Shown here: piece by piece, positions 33,607 to 41,349 of the stretch | Numbering within the stretch: the first letter of the stretch is position 1 | Layout: every line of letters begins with the position of its first letter | NCBI GenBank assembly: GCA_002418895.1 | Contig: DIFA01000021.1 | Location: 1-43,040, forward strand | DNA length: 43,040 nucleotides | From: Dehalococcoidia bacterium UBA5760 | Lineage (GTDB): Bacteria; Chloroflexota; Dehalococcoidia; Dehalococcoidales; UBA5760 | Reading direction: 5' to 3' | The notes under the pieces: generated by a model | Database searches by the model: none | Told to the model about the DNA's origin: nothing | Seen by the model: the letters and a program-made list of their open reading frames with translations, nothing else | Translations under genes and position numbers: made by a program

Positions 33607-33858
33607 ATGGAAATTAAGGTCTTGGGTCCGGGATGCCAAAAGTGTCATGAATTAGATAAGAGGACGAGGGAAGTCGTCCGTGAACTGGGTATCGATGTTG
33701 ATGTGGAATATGTCCAGGACATTAAAAAGCTGGTCGAGTACGCTATCCTGTTCCCACCCGGCCTGGTGATAAACGGTAATCTGGTAAGTTCCGGAAAGGT
33801 GCTCGGTAAGAAAGATATCGAGAAACTCATCAACACTGCTGTAAGCCAGGAAAAATGA
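33607..33858 (+). CDS. Mini-thioredoxin 4 (CQKC; redox-active disulfide protein 2 type)
   Basis: An 83-residue thioredoxin-fold protein, active site GPGCQKCHEL (about 7-16), with FPPGLVINGNLVSSGK as the cis-Pro region. This is the TIGR00412-type small thioredoxin found beside COG0701 permeases and ars genes. AGAGGT precedes its ATG. It is separated by 122 bases from the first three and leads into the ArsF-like and ArsG-like genes, so it may be the cytoplasmic electron donor to the membrane carrier (the ArsE position of an arsEFG-like set, inferred). Confidence 0.82.
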   Translation: MEIKVLGPGCQKCHELDKRTREVVRELGIDVDVEYVQDIKKLVEYAILFPPGLVINGNLVSSGKVLGKKDIEKLINTAVSQEK

Positions 33859-33953
33859 GCGGATCATAGTAATAGAGTGCCAGCAATCCATCGCGTTTAA
33901 CTTTTATATTCAGTTAAGTACCGCCGGGTTAGTTGAGAAAAAAGAGGGGGACA

Positions 33954-34922
33954 ATGTTAGCGAAAATCAAGTCCGTTCAGAAACAACTGCTGGTATTAGC
34001 AGTAGTAGCAATACCAGCCTTACTGCTGGCAAGCTGTACCGATGCACCCAGTGTGCCTTCTAATAATAACGGAAATGAGAATGCCTCACATCTGAAAATT
34101 AACCTCCTCGGTACAGAATACGAGATTCCGGTTAACAGTGGAGGAAAGATATCGTCAGATTCCGAGGTGATTTCTGCAGACAGATCGATAACTCTTTCGG
34201 TGGGTAAGGGTACTTCGCTGCTGGATAGCGGGCAGAACCCCGTGCAGTCTATTCAAGTGATAATTAGTCTCGATCCCCCGGCTGCTCCGGAAAACACCGT
34301 CATCATCGGCCCGGCTTATGACTTTCTACCGGAAGGGATTACCATTGATCCTTCAATCAGAATTACCCTTAGCTATGACCCTGCTGAAATACCTCAGGGA
34401 ACGAAGGATGGTAACATCTATATCGCGCGGTTTGATGATAGCGGATGGGAAACGATGCGCTACAAAGAAGTGGATATCAATAATCACAGGATAAGCACGT
34501 CGATCAACTCTCACAGCGGATATGCTATTCTGGCTCCGGTGGCAAAAGATGAACCTGCGCCGGCTCCCAGACCTGCTCCGCAAGCCAACCGGGTAGATTT
34601 AGTCTATTTTCACCGGACCAACCGCTGTTACAGCTGCAACTTGGCCGAGGCAGCAACACGCTATACCCTGGAAGCCTATTTCCAGGAGGAACTGGATAGC
34701 GGCAAGATTACCTTTCAGTCAGTCGACGTACAGAAATCCGCCGATTCTACTCTCGTTGCGAAATACGGTGCCTACACATCTCAACTATTCATCAATACCG
34801 TAATCGATAACGCCGACCATATTGAGCACATCAGCGAAATCTGGCAGCTCATAGGAGACGAGGAAGGCTTTATCCTCTTCATGAGAACCAAGATTAATAA
34901 CGCGCTCGAGGAAATCAGCTGA
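33954..34922 (+). CDS. Lipoprotein with ArsF-like extracytoplasmic thioredoxin domain
   Basis: A 322-residue protein starting at ATG 33954 (ribosome site AGAGGGGG). Its lipobox is LASC with Cys28. Residues 45-200 are a beta-rich surface domain with GTSLLDSGQNP and an SGYAIL end, similar in style to extracytoplasmic domains of Chloroflexota and methanogen surface proteins. A Pro/Ala linker (about 200-210) leads to a thioredoxin-like domain (212-322) with active site CYSC (225-228) in YFHRTNRCYSC. This last part resembles the family annotated as nitroreductase subunit ArsF. It is translationally coupled (1-base overlap) to the ArsG/CcdA-like gene, its likely electron source through the membrane. 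The ArsF match is from memory of the motif. Confidence 0.8.
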   Translation: MLAKIKSVQKQLLVLAVVAIPALLLASCTDAPSVPSNNNGNENASHLKINLLGTEYEIPVNSGGKISSDSEVISADRSITLSVGKGTSLLDSGQNPVQSIQVIISLDPPAAPENTVIIGPAYDFLPEGITIDPSIRITLSYDPAEIPQGTKDGNIYIARFDDSGWETMRYKEVDINNHRISTSINSHSGYAILAPVAKDEPAPAPRPAPQANRVDLVYFHRTNRCYSCNLAEAATRYTLEAYFQEELDSGKITFQSVDVQKSADSTLVAKYGAYTSQLFINTVIDNADHIEHISEIWQLIGDEEGFILFMRTKINNALEEIS

Positions 34923-35641
34923 TGGATTTCGGTAGTTTTCTTTCCGGTTCTTCCGGAATCTTGAATACTCCCGCGATCGCAGCCTTCTCTCTGGGCCTAC
35001 TCACCGCGATAAGTCCCTGCCCTCTGGCTACTAACATCGCAGCGATAGCCTACATCAGCCGGGGAGTTACCGACCGCCGCTATGCGGCCACCGCCAGCGC
35101 GCTCTATACACTGGGGAGGATGATAGCCTACTCTGTGCTCGGTTTCCTGATTATCAGGGCCAGTCTCGAGATACCCGGAGCAGCGATGTTTCTTCAGGAT
35201 ACCGGCGAAAAAGTCCTCGGGCCGATCCTGATTGCGGTGGGCGTAATACTGCTGAATGTGCATCGGTTCCGCTTTATTGCCGGAGGCTCCGGAATGTCTT
35301 CGTTAGGGGCCAGAGTAAGCCGCTGGGGCAAGATAGGAGCTCTCCTGCTGGGAATCGTCTTTGCTCTGGCATTCTGCCCCTATAGCGCTGTGCTTTATTT
35401 CGGGACTCTAATTCCACTCAGCCTTAAATCGACCGGCGGAGTGGCTCTACCGGCAGTATTCGCCATCGGCACCGGCCTCCCGGTATTGATATTTGGCATA
35501 TCGCTATCCTTTGGCATCACCCGGGTTTCTTCATGGTTTGAAAAACTGACCCGCGCTCAGAGGATTATTCGTATTGTTACCTCCTGGGCGCTGATTGGTA
35601 TCGGGGTGTACTATATGATTTTATGGCTGAAAGTATTTTGA
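34922..35641 (+). CDS. CcdA/DsbD-type membrane electron carrier, ArsG-like
   Basis: A 239-residue membrane protein with about six transmembrane helices in two inverted halves. The halves carry the conserved CcdA cysteines in ISPCPLATNIAAI (near 36) and LAFCPYSAVLYF (near 155). CcdA proteins move electrons from cytoplasmic thioredoxin to outside thiol proteins. Relatives next to ArsF genes are annotated as ArsG aromatic-arsenical efflux permeases. Both readings fit: a thiol carrier to the ArsF-like lipoprotein, or an exporter. I favour the electron carrier from the cysteines. Confidence 0.85.
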   Translation: MDFGSFLSGSSGILNTPAIAAFSLGLLTAISPCPLATNIAAIAYISRGVTDRRYAATASALYTLGRMIAYSVLGFLIIRASLEIPGAAMFLQDTGEKVLGPILIAVGVILLNVHRFRFIAGGSGMSSLGARVSRWGKIGALLLGIVFALAFCPYSAVLYFGTLIPLSLKSTGGVALPAVFAIGTGLPVLIFGISLSFGITRVSSWFEKLTRAQRIIRIVTSWALIGIGVYYMILWLKVF

Positions 35642-35667
35642 AACTCAGTCATATATAGGGTGATAGC

Positions 35668-36021
35668 ATGAGAGATTTAGTGAAAGCTTTGAAAGCACTC
35701 TCCGATGAAACCAGGCTCAGAATTTTGGATCTCCTTTTCGAGCGGGAGTGCTGCGTCTGTGAAGTCATGCAGGCTTTGAACATCTCCCAAACCAGGGCTT
35801 CTCGTAATCTAAACATCTTGCATAATGCCGGATTCCTTCAAGTAAGGAGGGAAGGACTCTGGTCATTGTACTCTATTGATAGGGCAGGAATGCCAGAGTG
35901 CTTTGCTGACCTACTTGAGATCACCAAAGAGACGCTCGAGGAAAATAGTCTGTCTATCCCTGACCTGAAGCAACTCTTGACAGTGGAGCGCATTAGTCCC
36001 ATTTTTGCTCTGAAGATATAG
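35668..36021 (+). CDS. arsR: ArsR-family metalloregulator (copy 2)
   Basis: A 117-residue winged-helix repressor nearly identical to copy 1 over the first 55 residues, also at DNA level, with the same ECCVCEV metal site (Cys28, 29, 31). It differs at the C-terminus, which ends ERISPIFALKI and lacks the Cys112-Cys113 pair, so the inducer or affinity may differ. AGGGTGA precedes the ATG. It lies 26 bases after the ArsG-like gene and heads the permease-DGC-UspA block. Confidence 0.92.
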   Translation: MRDLVKALKALSDETRLRILDLLFERECCVCEVMQALNISQTRASRNLNILHNAGFLQVRREGLWSLYSIDRAGMPECFADLLEITKETLEENSLSIPDLKQLLTVERISPIFALKI

Positions 36022-36082
36022 AGGTATTTTTTTACTATTTTTATGCGTAAATGCGTATGTAAGGAAATGGGGTTTTGTAGAT

Positions 36083-37120
36083 ATGGAAGCAATTGAAGTC
36101 CTGCGCGGCGGTCTAAACGGTTTAACGGAATATCTATCCTTACATGTGGTTTCCTGTCTGATACCGGCAATGTTTATCGCTGGAGCGATATCAGCATTCG
36201 CCTCACAGGCAGCCATACTGAAATACTTTGGCCCCCAGGCAAAGAAGCCGGTGGCTTACAGCATAGGTTCAGTCTCCGGGGCGATACTGGCAGTCTGTTC
36301 CTGCACGGTACTGCCTCTCTTCGGCGGCATCTATAAAAGAGGCGCCGGATTAGGTCCGGCGATTGCCTTTTTGTTCTCCGGACCGGCGATAAATATTCTT
36401 GCCATCGTCTACACCGCTAACCTGTTGGGCTACGAGATGGGAGTAGCCCGGGCGGTGGGAGCAATCAGTTTTGCCGTCGTTATTGGCCTCATCATGGGTT
36501 TCATCTTCAGAAAAGAGGAAGGGCAAAAAATACAGGGCCAGGCCTTTACCCCAATCGCAGATGACTCAGCAGGTAGGAAACCCTGGCAATATGGCATTTT
36601 CTTTGGCTCGCTACTCGGTATTCTGATTACCGCCGCCGGAAAGAACTGGATCCCCTTTGCCATTCTATGCGTCGTACTGGGATTTTCTATGTGGCGCTGG
36701 TTCACCATTGATGAGCTCAAGTACTGGCTTAAGGAGACCGCCTTCTTTCTGAAGAGGATAATACCTTGGCTGCTGCTCGGGGTATTCATCGCCGGGATTC
36801 TTGGTGTGGTCATCCCTCCGGAGGGCATGGCAAGACTGATGGGAGGAAACACTCTCCTCGGCAATTTTATCGCCTCCATTGGTGGGGCCCTCATGTACAT
36901 TGCTACCCTCACCGAGGTACCTATCATCAAGACTTTTATGGATTTAGGCATGGGCAAAGGACCGGCACTGGCGCTGCTGCTGGCCGGACCATCACTATCG
37001 CTACCCTCTATGCTTGCCCTACGGGGAATCATGGGCACTAAAAAAATGCTGACTTATGTTGCCCTGGTGGTAGCAGCTGCCACAACCACCGGATTGATAT
37101 ACGGAGCTATTATGATGTAA
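36083..37120 (+). CDS. COG0701 (DUF318/ArsP-type) permease
   Basis: A 345-residue membrane protein with about eight to ten helices in two halves. It carries the family motif VCSCTVLPLFGGIYKRGAG (71-89; Cys72 and Cys74), then FLFSGPAINI, and the matching second half TEVPIIKTF and LLLAGPSLSLPSML. Characterised ArsP members expel trivalent methyl- and aromatic arsenicals; others in the family have no known substrate. Placement after arsR and with small thioredoxins is the common context of the family. Loss of the CSC pair would have argued against arsenical transport, but it is present. Confidence 0.88.
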   Translation: MEAIEVLRGGLNGLTEYLSLHVVSCLIPAMFIAGAISAFASQAAILKYFGPQAKKPVAYSIGSVSGAILAVCSCTVLPLFGGIYKRGAGLGPAIAFLFSGPAINILAIVYTANLLGYEMGVARAVGAISFAVVIGLIMGFIFRKEEGQKIQGQAFTPIADDSAGRKPWQYGIFFGSLLGILITAAGKNWIPFAILCVVLGFSMWRWFTIDELKYWLKETAFFLKRIIPWLLLGVFIAGILGVVIPPEGMARLMGGNTLLGNFIASIGGALMYIATLTEVPIIKTFMDLGMGKGPALALLLAGPSLSLPSMLALRGIMGTKKMLTYVALVVAAATTTGLIYGAIMM

Positions 37121-37156
37121 GCAGAAACAAGGTTAACAAACCGAGAGGTGAGAAAA

Positions 37157-37567
37157 GTGGATGGGAAGGGAAAAACAGTTATCTATCCCTGTTTCGGTGG
37201 CTTTTCCAATACCGGCCTAACCACGGCTTTAGCCAGTATGGAAGCGGTCAGGGAGGTCGGGCTGAACAAGGCATGTATTGGATGTCTGGCCGGTTTTCCT
37301 ACGGATGCCAAGATGGTGTACTCAAATACAGACAAAGCCAGCAGGATTATTACTGTGGATGGCTGCCCGCTGGAATGTGCTAAAAAGATAGTGGAAAATG
37401 CGGGATACAAACCCACGAACAGCATCTTATTGGTGAGGGACATAGGTATGAAGAAACACTCGCTCTACGAGCAAAGCGAGGGATCCACAGATCCGACACA
37501 GCATATTGATAACGACGAAGTGAGAAAAGCAAAGGACCTCATTGTCAAGACAATACTGAGGGGCTAG
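37157..37567 (+). CDS. DGC-domain putative zinc-binding protein
   Basis: A 136-residue protein of the DGC family (PF08859). It has YPCFGGFSNTGLTTALA at the start, then CIGCLAG (near 37) and VDGCPLECAKKI (near 74), the DGC motif that names the family. These cysteines are thought to bind zinc. GTG 37157 is chosen because GAGGTGA stands five bases before it; a GTG at 37148 overlaps that ribosome site. Members are often found with COG0701 permeases and mini-thioredoxins, as here, but have no proven role. Confidence 0.82.
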   Translation: MDGKGKTVIYPCFGGFSNTGLTTALASMEAVREVGLNKACIGCLAGFPTDAKMVYSNTDKASRIITVDGCPLECAKKIVENAGYKPTNSILLVRDIGMKKHSLYEQSEGSTDPTQHIDNDEVRKAKDLIVKTILRG

Positions 37568-37631
37568 AAAGGGTTACAAATACTGGCCCGGGGATATACA
37601 TAAGAGAATAAGGCGATAGGAGGAACGGGAA

Positions 37632-38087
37632 ATGTTTGCTAAGATTCTCTACCCGACCGATTTTTCTGATGTTTCCAAGAAGGCTTTAGCATATGTAAAA
37701 AAGCTCAAGGAAGCCGGGACAAAAGAGGTTGTGATTACCCACGTAATCGAGCTGATGGACATCGTAAGATTGCCCCTTGATGTTGCCTGGTCTGAGAGAC
37801 CCGCCAGTGAAACTGAGGCAGAGCTGCAGAGACAACTGGAAAAGATGGTGAGGAAAGAATTAGAGGCGGTAGAAACCGAACTGAAGGATACCGGGCTAAA
37901 GGTCAAAGTAGTAATGGGGAAAGGAAACCCACTAAAGGAGATATTGAGGATAGAAAGCGAAGAAAATGTCTCAGCTATCGTAATTGGTTCTCATGGCAAG
38001 AGCAACATCAAGGAGATGCTGCTGGGCTCAACGTCAGAGAATGTAATCAGACACTCGCGGACTCCTGTCCTGGTCATAAAGAGATAG
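37632..38087 (+). CDS. Universal stress protein (UspA family)
   Basis: A 151-residue UspA-fold protein, beginning KILYPTDFSDVSKKAL and ending with the ATP-binding loop GSHGKSNIKEMLLGSTSENV (G-X2-G-X9-G-S). The loop indicates an ATP-binding type. It follows the DGC gene by 64 bases and has a good GGAGGA ribosome site. It probably responds to energy or redox stress, but no partner can be named. Confidence 0.92.
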   Translation: MFAKILYPTDFSDVSKKALAYVKKLKEAGTKEVVITHVIELMDIVRLPLDVAWSERPASETEAELQRQLEKMVRKELEAVETELKDTGLKVKVVMGKGNPLKEILRIESEENVSAIVIGSHGKSNIKEMLLGSTSENVIRHSRTPVLVIKR

Positions 38088-38152
38088 AGAAGAGGACTAC
38101 AGCATGGAAATGAATGCTAGTCGTCGCTTAGTTTGTAGCCAGGGGCATCAAA

Positions 38153-38893
38153 ATGGTAAAAAATGGGAAATATGAAGAATCGGCACAAGCACTAAAGACT
38201 ATTTTAAATTTGGCATACGAGCCGATAGCAGTCAAGTTTCTGGAGACGGAGGCTACCTTAGCCGGATTTAAGGTGCCCAGCGAGCGCCGCTACTGTCAGT
38301 TACTGATGGGCGCTCGTAAAGGCAAGAAATTACTGCTAACCAGGGGCAATGTCTCCTGCCCGGCAGCTGCTTGGGCGCTTGGCTTCAAGGAGCCACCCTC
38401 GAAACTGGCCTCGGGCGAGATGCCCGCTAGTATGGGTATATTCGCCAACCCGGCGGCGGTCGTGAACACGCTTAATACCATACCGCGTCTGCCGATGGGT
38501 AAGTATAAAATGGTAGCCTGCTGCCCCCTGGCGCTAGCACCCTTCGTGCCAGATGTAGTGGTTATCGAGTCGGCGGTGGAGCACCTGATGTGGGTAGCTC
38601 TGGCGTCGGTCTTTGAGTCCGGGGGGAGACTGGAATTCAACACCGCGATTCTTCAAGCCACCTGTGTTGATATCACCATTGTTCCTTTTCTAAGCCAGCG
38701 AATCAATACATCACTTGGCTGCTACGGCTGCAGGGAGGCAACTGATCTGGCTGAGAGCGAAGGTGTGATTGGTTTTCCCATTAAGAACCTCGAGGGTATC
38801 GTAACTTCACTGGAGAAGTTAAACGATAAAGCGATGCCCAGAGTAAGAAGCAAGACCATCTACAGGATGTTACTGGAGAGGCAAGATGCTTGA
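38153..38893 (+). CDS. DUF169 family protein
   Basis: A 246-residue cytoplasmic protein matching DUF169. It starts with a LNLAYEPIAVKFL segment and has scattered conserved cysteines: RRYCQLL, GNVSCPAAAW, VACCPLAL and GCYGCREAT. The family is widespread in strict anaerobes and methanogens; no activity is known, and the cysteines suggest metal or cofactor binding. It overlaps the next small gene by eight bases and so is translated together with it. Confidence 0.82.
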   Translation: MVKNGKYEESAQALKTILNLAYEPIAVKFLETEATLAGFKVPSERRYCQLLMGARKGKKLLLTRGNVSCPAAAWALGFKEPPSKLASGEMPASMGIFANPAAVVNTLNTIPRLPMGKYKMVACCPLALAPFVPDVVVIESAVEHLMWVALASVFESGGRLEFNTAILQATCVDITIVPFLSQRINTSLGCYGCREATDLAESEGVIGFPIKNLEGIVTSLEKLNDKAMPRVRSKTIYRMLLERQDA

Positions 38894-39098
38894 GATAAGA
38901 AAGGCCGTTATCACTCTTGATGAGAAGGAAATAATGGAGCTGCAGAGAATTATCACTGATAATGAGGCGAAAGACGCACTCAAATTCCTGAGGAAATCGG
39001 TGTATGACCAAATCGCCCACTCCCAGCAGGGGAGGCTGAAATCTCATCTGGATACGAGCGGCGACCCGGTAGATCGCTTCAGGAGGCAATCATATTAA
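38886..39098 (+). CDS. Small hypothetical protein coupled to DUF169
   Basis: A 70-residue, highly charged, probably helical protein (VITLDEKEIMELQRIITDN). It has no cysteines, signal or membrane segment. GGAGAGG precedes its ATG within the end of the DUF169 gene. No family recognised; co-translation suggests it acts with the DUF169 protein. A 96-base gap follows before the next gene. Confidence 0.65.
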   Translation: MLEIRKAVITLDEKEIMELQRIITDNEAKDALKFLRKSVYDQIAHSQQGRLKSHLDTSGDPVDRFRRQSY

Positions 39099-39194
39099 AC
39101 AGGAGTATTAATACATGACTTTTTGAGGAGTGTGGTGGTATGGGGATGCCACCTGAAAATTAACCGTTATCATGAGGTAACGGAGACAACAATA

Positions 39195-40403
39195 ATGGAC
39201 ATGAAAGTAAAAGCTCAGGATAAAGTGAATAACCGGGTTAAGAGACAGAGAATAGCTTTATGCTGGCTCACCTTGTCTTTAGTGGCAGTCCTGTCCGTTG
39301 GTTGCGGCCTAATCAATAAGCCACCGGTGATCCACGGCATCACGGCTGAAAGGGACTGGGTGGATACCTCTAATAGCGTCACTATCGAGGCTATTGCCTC
39401 CGATCCGGACGGTGACGAACTGAGCTACCAGTGGTCAGCCAATGCCGGCACTATCTCCGGAGCTGGTTCAATCGTCACCTGGACGGCGCCTGATAACCCG
39501 GGTGACTATACAGTTGCTTTAGCGGTGGGCGATGGTAGAGGGGGTGAGGCAACGGCATCACTAACCTTAGATGTCCGGCTTAATAACCTGCCGGTTATCG
39601 AGGATCTAATCGCCGGGTCACTATCGTTAAGGGCAGGTGATAGTGTCACCATCGAGTGTCTTGCCTCCGATCCGGACGGTGATGAGCTGAGCTACCACTG
39701 GTCAGCCAATGCCAGCACTATCTCCGGAGCTGGTTCAATCGTCACCTGGACGGCGCCCGGTGCACTGGCACCTGTAGGAGGTACGGTTAGCGTTACCGTA
39801 AGCGACGGCAGAGGCGGGGAGATAACATCAGAGATTTACATTACGATACAACCTAATGAACTTCCGGTTATCGAGGATTTGAGAGCCGCAGTACACTCGG
39901 TGAGATCTGGTGAGGAGATTGCTATTGAATGCATTGCCTCCGATCCGGACGGAGATGAGCTTAGCTACCGGTGGATATCTAATGGGGGGACTATCTCAGG
40001 TGATGGCTCGAGAGTGATCTGGACGGCGCCTGATTCGCCTGGTAATTATTTTGTCACGGTTGACGTATCTGACGGCAGAGATACCGTGAGCGTATCGGAG
40101 CCTCTTGAACTGGAGGTACTGCCGAATCAGCCCCCGGTAATTAATAGGCTGAAAGCAGAGAAAACAATCCTCCTCATCGGAACGAGCACAGTTATCAGAT
40201 GTGCAGCTTCTGATCCGGAAGACGATGAGATCACTTACGAGTGGTCAGCCGACGGGGGAGAGTTTTCTGGTGATGGTGAAGAGGTAACCTGGACTGCCTC
40301 TGGCGGATGTGGTGACCAAGTAACCATCACCATAACCATAAACGATGGCTATGGCGGTGAAGCCAGCGCGGAGATAAAAATATGGGTACGAACACCCGGC
40401 TGA
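39195..40403 (+). CDS. Lipoprotein with four PKD-like repeats
   Basis: A 402-residue exported protein. It has a basic start, a hydrophobic stretch and lipobox SVGC near residue 38, then four beta-sandwich repeats of about 85-90 residues. Each begins PPVI or LPVI, then has ASDPDGDELSY and W-G-G-I-W-T-A, and ends in DGRGG or similar. Repeats 1 and 2 are almost identical in DNA (see the repeat entries). The PKD-like pattern is typical of surface adhesion or binding modules. ATG 39195 is chosen because it gives a normal signal peptide and follows GGAG; the frame is open to 39123. Paralogous to the lipoprotein at 30595-31236. Confidence 0.78.
   Translation: MDMKVKAQDKVNNRVKRQRIALCWLTLSLVAVLSVGCGLINKPPVIHGITAERDWVDTSNSVTIEAIASDPDGDELSYQWSANAGTISGAGSIVTWTAPDNPGDYTVALAVGDGRGGEATASLTLDVRLNNLPVIEDLIAGSLSLRAGDSVTIECLASDPDGDELSYHWSANASTISGAGSIVTWTAPGALAPVGGTVSVTVSDGRGGEITSEIYITIQPNELPVIEDLRAAVHSVRSGEEIAIECIASDPDGDELSYRWISNGGTISGDGSRVIWTAPDSPGNYFVTVDVSDGRDTVSVSEPLELEVLPNQPPVINRLKAEKTILLIGTSTVIRCAASDPEDDEITYEWSADGGEFSGDGEEVTWTASGGCGDQVTITITINDGYGGEASAEIKIWVRTPG
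39394..39490. repeat. 97-base internal repeat, copy A
   Basis: Differs from copy B (39661-39757) at only four of 97 positions. It encodes the core of PKD-like repeat 1. The near identity indicates a recent duplication or gene conversion inside the gene. Confidence 0.9.
39661..39757. repeat. 97-base internal repeat, copy B
   Basis: Copy of 39394-39490 with four substitutions, encoding the core of PKD-like repeat 2. A third, more diverged relative starts near 39945. Confidence 0.9.
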
Positions 40404-40449
40404 GGCTAGCCCGAGGCGGCCTGTACGGTCACCAATAGACTGAATGACT

Positions 40450-40477
40450 TTGCAAAAACGAGGCCGGCTGCTATAGA
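40450..40477 (+). promoter_or_regulatory. Possible promoter of the UGA-interrupted surface protein
   Basis: TTGCAA (40450-40455), a 16-base spacer and TATAGA (40472-40477). A transcript would start about 30 bases before the TTG at 40515. Moderate match only. Confidence 0.35.
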
Positions 40478-40514
40478 CTTTATGGAGTAGTAAAATAGCT
40501 TGCATAAGGAAACA

Positions 40515-41336
40515 TTGATATACGGTAGACTACCGAAAATAGGCCTATTATTACTGGCTCTGGCGTTAACCGCGTTTCTAGCGGCAGCAGCACTGTTTGA
40601 CGTCAAGCCGGTTGAGGCTGGCTGAGGAGGTGGCGGCGGGTCGTCAGGTCATCCGACGACCGTGAATATTGAGGTCGATGTTAATCCCGTGGGAGGAGGC
40701 ACCATCAAGCTAGGTGAGGACTTTCCGTGTTCCTATCCCGAGGTTTTTAAAGTCGAATTTGCTGATAGTATCATGATTGAAGCACTGGCAGAAGAGGGTT
40801 TTCATTTTACTCATTGGAGTGGAGAGCCGATGGGTGAGGATAACCCGGTAGAGATAAGGGCCATTAGAGCGATGACCATTACTGCTAACTTTGCATCTGA
40901 CGTCGTTAAGAGCCCGGCATCTTTTACCTTGGATTCGCTGACCGTCAATCCATCTGAGGTAAATATTAGTGAGACGGTGCTGATAACCGCTCTGGCAACT
41001 AACACTGGCGAGCTAGAAGGTAGCTATACGGTGACTCTTAAAATAGATGATGTGATAGAGCAGGTGAAGGAAACAAATCTCGCCGGTGGCGCTAGCGAGA
41101 CGGTGACCTTTTCCGTATCTGAAGCTGAAGCAGGAATTCACTCGATAGAACTCGATACTCTTCACGGATCATTTTCAGTCAAGGAACCGCCGCCATCAGC
41201 TATCTCTACAGAGAAAAATGCGCCGATGATTCAGCCTAAATGGCTTACCGTAATTATCCTTGCAGCGGTGGTCCTGGCCATTGTGATCCCACTAGCGCTT
41301 AGAAAACTACGACATTCCAGGCGGAATTCTTCATAG
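40515..41336 (+). CDS. Surface protein (InlB-like repeat + CARDB + C-terminal anchor) with in-frame UGA
   Basis: A TTG at 40515, four bases after AAGGA, opens a signal peptide (GLLLLALALTAFLAAAALFD). It reads to a TGA at 40623-40625 and continues in the same frame without another stop to 41336. Without the TGA it is a 273-codon protein. After the signal come a Gly-rich spacer, a divergent InlB B-type repeat (about 50-135, with FTHWSGEP), and a CARDB-like domain (about 140-225). A membrane helix near the end (VIILAAVVLAIVIPLAL) has a basic tail. The part after the TGA has no ribosome site of its own, so the two parts are one gene. The TGA lies in a run of glycine codons, where GGA to TGA is the simplest origin. 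A SECIS-like hairpin follows; see findings. Confidence 0.65.
40639..40661 (+). other. Hairpin downstream of the in-frame UGA, bSECIS-like
   Basis: GGUCGUC (40639-40645) pairs perfectly with GACGACC (40655-40661) around the loop AGGUCAUCC. The loop begins 21 bases after the UGA, has G at its second position and follows a stable 7-bp stem. These features agree with the loose bacterial SECIS consensus and the AGGUC loop recalls E. coli fdhF. The consensus is permissive and GC-rich DNA often gives such hairpins, so this is only a candidate. Confidence 0.35.
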
Positions 41337-41349
41337 CGAGGAGGAGTGA

